NCBI RefSeq assembly: GCF_028682475.1
Contig: NZ_JANHLE010000014.1
Span: 1-64,000, forward strand
Direction of reading: 5' to 3'
Length of the DNA: 64,000 nt
Source of the DNA: Pseudomonas putida
GTDB taxonomy: Bacteria > Pseudomonadota > Gammaproteobacteria > Pseudomonadales > Pseudomonadaceae
The position numbers were made by a program, and so were the translations under genes. The notes under the pieces were generated by a model. That model ran no database searches, was not told the origin of the DNA, and worked only from the letters and a program-made list of their open reading frames with translations. Positions within the stretch are counted from its first letter, which is position 1, and each line of letters opens with the position of its first letter. This document shows positions 58,677-64,000 of the stretch, piece after piece.

Positions 58677-59630
58677 GTGCGCCAGCGTTATCTAGCCCTG
58701 CTCAGTGTGTTTGCCTGCCTGCCAGCGACAGCACTTACCTTCCAGACCCGTCTGGAGAATATCGAGTGGAAGGTCGAAGGCGATCAGTTCGAATGCCGCC
58801 TGGTCCAGCCGGTTGCCGATTTCGGCAGCGGTGAATTCGTGCGCCGTGCCGGTGAACAGGCGACGTTTCAGTTGCGTTCGAGCAGCAATGTCCTGGGTAC
58901 AGGTTCTGCCACCTTGCTGGCCGCTGCCGCGCCGTGGCAGCCAGGCCGTGGCGATATCAACCTGGGGTCGGTGCGCATGGCCCGTAGCGGCGTGCTGTTT
59001 ACCAGCTCCCAGGGGCAGGCCAGCCGTCTGATCAATGGTCTGCTCGACGGCCGCAGTACCGTGGTGCGCAACTATGCCGGCGAAGCCGGGCGATCAATGG
59101 AAGTGCGCCTGCTGCCGGTAAAATTCAGCAAGGCTTACAGCGATTACCAGGTTTGCGCCGCCAAGTTGCTGCCGATGAACTACGACCAGGTCCGCCAGGG
59201 GCGAGTCGGTTTCCCTGGGGGTGGTATTGAACTGGACGCCAATGCCAAGGCGCGTCTGGATGTGATCCTGGAATTTCTCAAGGCCGATCCTACGGTCAAC
59301 CGCATCGAGCTTGATGGTCACTCCGACAACAGTGGCAATCGCCTGACCAATCGTGATCTGTCCCGGCGCCGGGCCCTGGCGGTGATGGAGTACTTGAAGG
59401 CACACGGTATTCCTGAAAATCAGATCAGCGTGCGCTTCCATGGTGAGCGCTACCCGCTGGCCGCTAACAACTCCGCAGCCAATCGCGCGCGCAATCGCCG
59501 GGTGAACATTCAGCTCGATCGGGTGACGCCGGTGGCGGCGCCCGAAGAGAAAGCAGCGGGCAATACCCCAGAACCAACACCGCAATCGGCCGTGCAAACG
59601 GATGCAAGCAAGCCCTCGGTCAAGTCCTGA
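58677..59630 (+). CDS. motY: MotY-like flagellar stator-associated OmpA-family protein
   Basis: 317-aa protein with a signal peptide ([20 protein letters not shown]), an N-terminal beta domain specific to MotY ([21 protein letters not shown]) and a C-terminal OmpA peptidoglycan-binding domain ([24 protein letters not shown]). MotY forms the periplasmic T-ring that holds stators in polar flagellar motors. The gene order pyrC-motY-argG equals P. aeruginosa PA3527-PA3526-PA3525, where PA3526 is required for motility. The GTG at 58677 follows GGAG by six bases; another GTG at 58665 is possible but lacks a site. Confidence 0.85.
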   Translation: MRQRYLALLSVFACLPATALTFQTRLENIEWKVEGDQFECRLVQPVADFGSGEFVRRAGEQATFQLRSSSNVLGTGSATLLAAAAPWQPGRGDINLGSVRMARSGVLFTSSQGQASRLINGLLDGRSTVVRNYAGEAGRSMEVRLLPVKFSKAYSDYQVCAAKLLPMNYDQVRQGRVGFPGGGIELDANAKARLDVILEFLKADPTVNRIELDGHSDNSGNRLTNRDLSRRRALAVMEYLKAHGIPENQISVRFHGERYPLAANNSAANRARNRRVNIQLDRVTPVAAPEEKAAGNTPEPTPQSAVQTDASKPSVKS

Positions 59631-59642
59631 GCTGCGACCGTC

Positions 59643-59700
59643 CGTCGCGCTCTCGACAGTTCCTGTCGCTTTGTCGTCACAAGCTGTCGCCCCACTGTAA
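59643..59700. promoter_or_regulatory. Triple tandem ArgR half-sites upstream of argG
   Basis: CGTCGC (59643), TGTCGC (59664) and TGTCGC (59685) are spaced at exactly 21 and 21 bp, and the last is followed after 8 bases by AA. This is the ArgR periodicity (TGTCGC-N8-AA-N5) with three units; the middle and first units have CA in place of AA. The array lies 60-117 bp before argG. Confidence 0.7.
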
Positions 59701-59759
59701 TTTTCGCGGCAAGGCCGGTAGAATCAACGGCTTTCCGTACAACCCCGTGGAGTGATGGC

Positions 59760-60977
59760 ATGGCGGACGTAAAAAAGGTCGTACTGGCGTATTCCGGCGG
59801 CCTTGATACTTCGGTGATTCTCAAGTGGCTGCAGGATACCTACAACTGTGAAGTGGTGACTTTCACCGCCGACCTGGGGCAGGGCGAAGAGGTCGAACCG
59901 GCCCGCGCCAAGGCTCAGGCCATGGGCGTGAAAGAAATCTACATCGATGACCTGCGCGAAGAGTTCGTGCGCGACTTCGTATTCCCGATGTTCCGCGCCA
60001 ACACCGTTTACGAAGGCGAGTACCTGCTGGGTACTTCCATCGCTCGTCCGCTGATCGCCAAGCGCCTGATCGAAATCGCCAATGAAACCGGCGCCGACGC
60101 CATCTCCCATGGCGCTACCGGCAAGGGCAACGACCAGGTGCGTTTCGAGCTGGGCGCCTATGCACTCAAGCCGGGCGTCAAGGTTATCGCGCCATGGCGT
60201 GAGTGGGACCTGCTGTCCCGCGAGAAACTCATGGACTATGCCGAGAAGCACGGTATTCCGATCGAGCGTCACGGCAAGAAAAAGTCGCCTTATTCGATGG
60301 ACGCCAACCTGCTGCACATCTCCTATGAAGGCGGTGTGCTGGAGGATACCTGGACCGAACACGAAGAAGACATGTGGAAGTGGACCAAGTCGCCGGAAAC
60401 CGCGCCGGACGTTCCTACCTACCTGGAACTGACCTACCGCAACGGTGACATCGTCGCCCTGGACGGCGTTGAAATGTCGCCGGCCACCGTATTGGCCACC
60501 CTCAACCGCATTGGCGGCGAGAACGGCATTGGTCGTCTGGACATCGTCGAGAACCGCTATGTCGGCATGAAGTCCCGTGGTTGCTACGAGACTCCAGGCG
60601 GCACCATCATGCTGCGCGCCCACCGTGCAATCGAATCGATCACCCTGGATCGTGAAGTCGCTCACCTGAAAGACGAGCTGATGGTCAAGTACGCCAGCCT
60701 GATCTACACCGGCTACTGGTGGAGCCCGGAGCGTCTGATGCTGCAACAGATGATCGACGCCTCCCAGGTCAATGTGAACGGTGTCGTGCGCCTGAAGCTG
60801 TACAAGGGCAACGTCATCGTCACCGGTCGCAAGTCCGATGACTCGCTGTTCGACGCCAACATCGCGACCTTCGAAGAAGATGGCGGTGCGTACAACCAGG
60901 CCGACGCAGCGGGCTTCATCAAGCTCAACGCCCTGCGTATGCGCATTGCGGCAAACAAGGGTCGTTCGCTGATCTGA
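59760..60977 (+). CDS. argG: Argininosuccinate synthase
   Basis: 405-aa cytoplasmic enzyme that joins citrulline and aspartate with ATP, one step after ArgF. The PP-loop is [12 protein letters not shown] (about residues 10-21), and the substrate motifs [15 protein letters not shown] and EGGVLEDTW are conserved. The length is typical. The ATG at 59760 was chosen with GGAG at 59749. Three ArgR half-sites lie upstream and a strong terminator follows. Confidence 0.97.
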   Translation: MADVKKVVLAYSGGLDTSVILKWLQDTYNCEVVTFTADLGQGEEVEPARAKAQAMGVKEIYIDDLREEFVRDFVFPMFRANTVYEGEYLLGTSIARPLIAKRLIEIANETGADAISHGATGKGNDQVRFELGAYALKPGVKVIAPWREWDLLSREKLMDYAEKHGIPIERHGKKKSPYSMDANLLHISYEGGVLEDTWTEHEEDMWKWTKSPETAPDVPTYLELTYRNGDIVALDGVEMSPATVLATLNRIGGENGIGRLDIVENRYVGMKSRGCYETPGGTIMLRAHRAIESITLDREVAHLKDELMVKYASLIYTGYWWSPERLMLQQMIDASQVNVNGVVRLKLYKGNVIVTGRKSDDSLFDANIATFEEDGGAYNQADAAGFIKLNALRMRIAANKGRSLI

Positions 60978-60992
60978 GCGGCGCCCTGAATA

Positions 60993-61024
60993 AAAACCCC
61001 GGCCTGGTCCGGGGTTTTTTTTTA
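60993..61024. terminator. Terminator downstream of argG
   Basis: Stem ACCCCGG/CCGGGGT with A5 on the left and a run of nine T ending near 61023. It overlaps the TAA stop of the leftward membrane protein gene at 61022-61024 and can serve both genes. Confidence 0.93.
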
Positions 61025-61576
61025 GCGGTTGATCGACTGGGTTGCCAGGGTGGTCTGGATGCCTGTCTCCAGGTTGATCAGCGTCCAGGTGTTGCACAGT
61101 GGCTGGGTCTGGTCCAATGCCAGCATGGCAAAGTGTTCGAGCAATTGGCTCGCACCTGTTCCGCTCAGGGTAATGGTCACGGTTGCTTGTGCAATCTGTG
61201 GCGGATTACCGCGCGCATGGGCGGTGCCATTGTCCGCCTCAACGTGGATAGCCTCATTGCCGAAGGGTAATTCGGCAGGTACCTGTATTGCGTCGCTAAT
61301 CATTGTTTGCGCCGCAGTGGATAGTTGAGCTGAAGTAGAAATAGCGCAGGCGTCAGTAGAGTCCTGTACCGGCAGTGAATACAAAGATTTGTAGTTGAAG
61401 TTGAGTGTAAGGAAGAACAAGACTGTCAGAAAAAACGGAAAGCCTACCAGAAACCATGTGTAGGTAGTCTGGCTGTCCTCACTTAGAAAAGGCAATGAGG
61501 CCAGTGCCGAGGCTTCGATAATTCCGGCGAATATAGCAATGATGGTCAATGGGCTTTTCGGCTCTGCGTTGCTCAT
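61022..61576 (-). CDS. Two-helix membrane protein of unknown function
   Basis: 184-aa protein with two membrane helices (about residues 11-30 and 42-62) followed by a roughly 115-aa soluble C-terminal part (FGNEAIHVEADNGTAHARG, GTGASQLLEHFAMLAL). I do not recognise the family. The ATG at 61576 follows GAGGA by seven bases. It lies between argG and an orphan LuxR response regulator that is divergent from it. Confidence 0.65.
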   Translation of the reverse strand: MSNAEPKSPLTIIAIFAGIIEASALASLPFLSEDSQTTYTWFLVGFPFFLTVLFFLTLNFNYKSLYSLPVQDSTDACAISTSAQLSTAAQTMISDAIQVPAELPFGNEAIHVEADNGTAHARGNPPQIAQATVTITLSGTGASQLLEHFAMLALDQTQPLCNTWTLINLETGIQTTLATQSINR

Positions 61577-62006
61577 CGCCGTGTCCTCACGTTCGCTATC
61601 ACCCAGTCGAGTGGCTATTAGTCTGGATAGCACGCAGGAGTGGCACTGGGCGGGATTTCTGAACGGGGAACCTGTTACCTGTCATGTTTTATCGAAATTT
61701 ATCGGTGTCGGTAAATATATATCAGGATTATAGGACTTTTCCTTCAAGTATTAAGGTCCTGCCGGTTGGGCTGTTTGTGTGCTCTGGTGCTACTTTTAGT
61801 TTAAGAGGTTAACGCTGTTTCGTTCGAAGGCACTGGTAGAAGTGTGAGAATGGGCAGGTTAAGGTCTTTTGTAGGACCAATCCTCTATGTGTGTAGGCTT
61901 TATCTTAGTGTGCTTTTGCTTGCGGGTGCCGCAATACACTATGTCGCGTAACTGGGCTATTGTGCGGACTCAAAAAAAATCGAACAGCGAACAATTGGAT
62001 CTGCCC
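61577..62006. other. 430-nt gene-free, AT-rich divergent region
   Basis: No gene with a plausible start was found on either strand. The sequence is AT-richer than its surroundings, and several short repeats of TTATCG/CGGTAAAT type occur at 61688-61712 (TTATCGAAATTTATCGG). AGGAC...GTCCT half-repeats flank 61733-61767. It should contain promoters for both neighbours, including any autoregulatory site of the response regulator. Confidence 0.5.
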
Positions 62007-62633
62007 ATGAATAAAGTGCTGATCGTGGATGATCACCCGGTCATCCGCCTGGCTGTACGTATGCTGATGGAGCGGCATGGCTATGAAGTCATCGCAGAGA
62101 CGGACAATGGCGTGGACGCGTTACAACTGGCACGAGAGCATGATCCGGATATCGTCATTCTGGACATCGGCATCCCCAAGCTCGATGGCCTTGAAGTTAT
62201 TGCCCGGCTTACGACCACCTGTCCGGTTGCCAAGGTGCTGGTGCTGACCTCCCAGGCACCCGGGCACTTTTCGATGCGTTGCATGCAGGCAGGTGCCGCT
62301 GGCTATGTGTGCAAGCAGCAGGATCTCACGGAACTGCTCAGTGCAATCAAGGCTGTGCTGTCCGGCTACAGTTACTTCCCCAATCAAGCACTGCATTCGG
62401 TGCGTAGCAACCTGGGCGGGGCCAGCGAGGCCGACATGGTCGAGCGTCTGTCGGGGCGGGAGATGATGGTCCTGCAGCAACTGGCGCGCGGCAGGACCAA
62501 CAAGGAAATTGCCGACGGTATGTTTCTGAGCAACAAGACCGTCAGTACTTACAAGACCCGACTGCTACTCAAGCTCAACGCCCGGTCATTGGTTGATTTG
62601 ATCGAACTGGCCCAGCGCAACGGCCTGGCTTGA
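62007..62633 (+). CDS. Orphan NarL/LuxR-type response regulator
   Basis: 208-aa two-domain regulator. The receiver has DDHP, phosphoacceptor D54 (VILDIGIPKLDG), Thr/Ser in VLTSQ and Lys in GYVCKQQ. The C-terminal LuxR helix-turn-helix is SGREMMVLQQLARGRTNKEIADGMFLSNKTVSTY. It is of the BvgA/RcsB/EvgA type. No kinase gene is in the window, so its partner lies elsewhere. The ATG at 62007 was taken because the receiver domain begins there; upstream in-frame starts have no homology. Confidence 0.88.
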   Translation: MNKVLIVDDHPVIRLAVRMLMERHGYEVIAETDNGVDALQLAREHDPDIVILDIGIPKLDGLEVIARLTTTCPVAKVLVLTSQAPGHFSMRCMQAGAAGYVCKQQDLTELLSAIKAVLSGYSYFPNQALHSVRSNLGGASEADMVERLSGREMMVLQQLARGRTNKEIADGMFLSNKTVSTYKTRLLLKLNARSLVDLIELAQRNGLA

Positions 62634-62649
62634 TATCACCAGAAGCAAC

Positions 62650-62672
62650 AAAGCCTCCACTCGGGAGGCTTT
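62650..62672. terminator. Terminator downstream of the response regulator
   Basis: Nine-bp stem AAAGCCTCC/GGAGGCTTT around ACTCG, 17 nt past the stop codon. The T-run is short, so efficiency is uncertain. Confidence 0.8.
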
Positions 62673-62728
62673 GATGGTGACGCCGGTGCTCTGCAGCCAA
62701 GGGCTACCTGGCTTGCGCAGTCGAGGCG

Positions 62729-62905
62729 TCAGAGGTCGAAGTCGTAATCGGCCAGTTGTTTCTGCAGGCGACGTTCTTCCAGCAGGTTATCGATGGTACG
62801 GCGCTTGCTCAAGTTGGTCTTTGCCACTTCAGCCGGAACATCTTCCTCTGCATCCTCAGTGGCGATGTCGTCATCAACAACCAGGTCTTCTTTATCGGTG
62901 CTCAT
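62729..62905 (-). CDS. PA3496-family small acidic protein
   Basis: 58-aa protein read leftward: it starts MSTDKEDLVVDDDIATEDAE and ends LLEERRLQKQLADYDFDL. The N-terminal half is strongly acidic and the C-terminal half is basic and helical (NLSKRRTIDNLLEERRLQ). From memory, PA3496 in P. aeruginosa is a similar short protein next to nth (PA3495), annotated as a putative envelope-integrity factor. The ATG at 62905 follows GGAGTGACTT. It is shorter than usual ORF cut-offs and easy to miss; role unproven. Confidence 0.8.
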   Translation of the reverse strand: MSTDKEDLVVDDDIATEDAEEDVPAEVAKTNLSKRRTIDNLLEERRLQKQLADYDFDL

Positions 62906-63010
62906 AAGTCACTCCAAGCCAAGAGGGCCATTGGCGCACCTTATAGCGAGAATTTTCGAGCCGGTACAAAAGATTTTTTCAATCGGTCTGGCGCAGTTTT
63001 CACTATCTGC

Positions 63011-63649
63011 TCAATCGTCTGAGGTTTTCTGCTTGTATTCGCACAGGTCTTCGATCCGGCAACTTCCACAACGGGGTTTACGCGCCAGGCACACATAGCG
63101 CCCGTGCAGGATCAGCCAGTGGTGGGCATCGAGCAGGTAAGCCTTGGGCACGAACTTCATCAATGCCTTCTCAACTTCAAGCACGGTCTTGCCCGGAGCA
63201 ATCCCGGTGCGGTTGCTGACCCTGAAAATATGCGTGTCCACCGCCATTGCCAGCTGCCGGAATGCGGTGTTGAGGACCACGTTGGCGGTCTTGCGACCCA
63301 CCCCAGGCAATGCTTCAAGCGCCTCGCGAGTTTCCGGTACCTGGCTGCCATGCTGTTCGATCAGCAAACGGCAGGTTTCGATCACGTTGCGCGCTTTACT
63401 GTTGTACAGGCCAATGGTCTTGATGTACTGCGACAGCCCCTCGACGCCAAGGGCATAGATGGCTTCGGGGGTATTGGCGACCGGGTACAACTTTGCAGTC
63501 GCCTTGTTCACGCTGACATCGGTGGCCTGGGCCGAAAGAATGACCGAAATCAGCAACTCGAAGGGGGAGGTGTAAGCCAGTTCTGTCTTGGGCTCGGGAT
63601 TGTCTTCGTGCAGCCTGCGAAATATCTCCAGGCGTTTGGCGGCATTCAT
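63011..63649 (-). CDS. nth: Endonuclease III
   Basis: 212-aa DNA glycosylase/AP lyase that removes oxidised pyrimidines. The helix-hairpin-helix LPGVGRKTANVVLN contains the catalytic Lys, followed by DTHIFRVSNR with the catalytic Asp. The C-terminal [4Fe-4S] cluster C-x6-C-x2-C-x5-C is CLARKPRCGSCRIEDLC. The next gene upstream is an Rnf/Nqr subunit only 4 nt away, as in the rnf-nth operons of other gamma-proteobacteria. Confidence 0.96.
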   Translation of the reverse strand: MNAAKRLEIFRRLHEDNPEPKTELAYTSPFELLISVILSAQATDVSVNKATAKLYPVANTPEAIYALGVEGLSQYIKTIGLYNSKARNVIETCRLLIEQHGSQVPETREALEALPGVGRKTANVVLNTAFRQLAMAVDTHIFRVSNRTGIAPGKTVLEVEKALMKFVPKAYLLDAHHWLILHGRYVCLARKPRCGSCRIEDLCEYKQKTSDD

Positions 63650-63653
63650 GGGG

Positions 63654-64000
63654 TCAACGCTTTCCTTGACGACGTGAGGGGGCTCGCCGCAGGCAAACCC
63701 GGTTGTACAGGGCCAGCAACAGGCCCAACAGAAAAAATGCCCCAGGCAGCAGGGCAGCCAGACGCAGTCCCGCCCATCCCGCCAACAACTCGCGGCAAAG
63801 CCCCAAGGCGATACACAGGGTGGCGAAGGCGCACAGCAGCTGGACGATGTCGCGCCAGCGCCGGTTTTCGCCTTGAGCGTACTCGAATACCACGCATTGT
63901 ACGGCGATCAACGCCGGGTAGGGGCTCAACGCTTGATGCAGGGGCAGGGCCCAGGCGAGCAGACTCAACTCCAGGCAGGTGACCAGCGCTGCGGCCAGCA
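63654..64000 (-). CDS. Rnf/Nqr-type membrane subunit (RsxE-like), 5' end outside window
   Basis: The last 115 or so residues of a membrane protein whose start lies beyond 64000. Visible features are three hydrophobic helices and a C-terminal basic tail (RRAPSRRQGKR). ALIAVQCVVFEYAQG, followed by a helix with ALGLCRELLAGW, matches the RnfE/RnfA layout of Rnf complexes, but the sequence is divergent. In P. aeruginosa and E. coli the nth gene follows rnf/rsx, supporting the call. RsxE versus RsxA cannot be separated from this piece. Confidence 0.68.
   Translation of the reverse strand, partial: LAAALVTCLELSLLAWALPLHQALSPYPALIAVQCVVFEYAQGENRRWRDIVQLLCAFATLCIALGLCRELLAGWAGLRLAALLPGAFFLLGLLLALYNRVCLRRAPSRRQGKR

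Overview
The window is chromosomal DNA from a fluorescent pseudomonad, most likely of the Pseudomonas putida group. The evidence is high GC, dense short-operon packing, five inverted pairs of one pseudomonad-type REP palindrome, and a gene order (glutamate synthase-like / lhr / aauRS-aat / LRR gene / glpD-R-K-F / ybaK / argF / grxD / bfr / bfd / peroxiredoxin / rnt / pyrC / motY / argG / nth / rnf) that matches, from memory, that of P. putida KT2440 and partly P. aeruginosa. No rRNA, tRNA, CRISPR array, integrase or insertion sequence was seen.

Layout. 0-8 kb: a zinc-type TonB receptor (ZnuD) behind a Zur-like box, two small conserved genes, an NfeR/NfeF-like PadR repressor plus ferric-siderophore reductase operon, and a large glycosyltransferase/transpeptidase (PBP-like). 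8-21.7 kb: amino-acid permease, OpgC-like acyltransferase, FMN glutamate synthase-like protein, full-length Lhr helicase, Nudix, LysE exporter, and divergent metR/metE. 21.7-30.2 kb: a lower-GC orphan type VI secretion module read leftward: vgrG, DUF4123 adaptor, LysM-headed 1123-aa effector, then two periplasmic Sel1-repeat proteins (probable immunity). Between and after the Sel1 genes lie decayed fragments of the same effector gene and of a third Sel1 gene, so the locus is a toxin/immunity array that has turned over by duplication and decay. 30.5-38.7 kb: lipase-fold hydrolase, GlpM, and the AauRS two-component system with the AatJQMP glutamate/aspartate transporter. A sigma-54 promoter and two AauR-type inverted repeats precede aatJ. 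38.8-43.2 kb: a 1460-aa LRR protein with a C-terminal NEL-type ubiquitin-ligase catalytic motif. 43.2-48.3 kb: glycerol regulon glpD, glpR, glpK, glpF with GlpR operators. 48.6-64 kb: YbaK, PhzF, an orphan ABC ATPase overlapping argF, a molybdopterin oxidoreductase, iron-storage genes (bfr, bfd), GrxD, peroxiredoxin, rnt-pyrC, motY, argG, an orphan LuxR-type response regulator, a short PA3496-family gene, nth and the 3' end of an Rnf subunit gene.

How the parts connect. Metal homeostasis recurs (Zur/znuD, NfeR/NfeF, Fur-like box/bfd, bfr). Arginine synthesis is represented twice, and both argF and argG carry TGTCGC half-sites at an exact 21-bp period, as expected for ArgR. Glutamate/aspartate uptake is wired to sigma-54 and AauR. 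The two most novel stretches are the T6SS effector/immunity array and the NEL-LRR protein.
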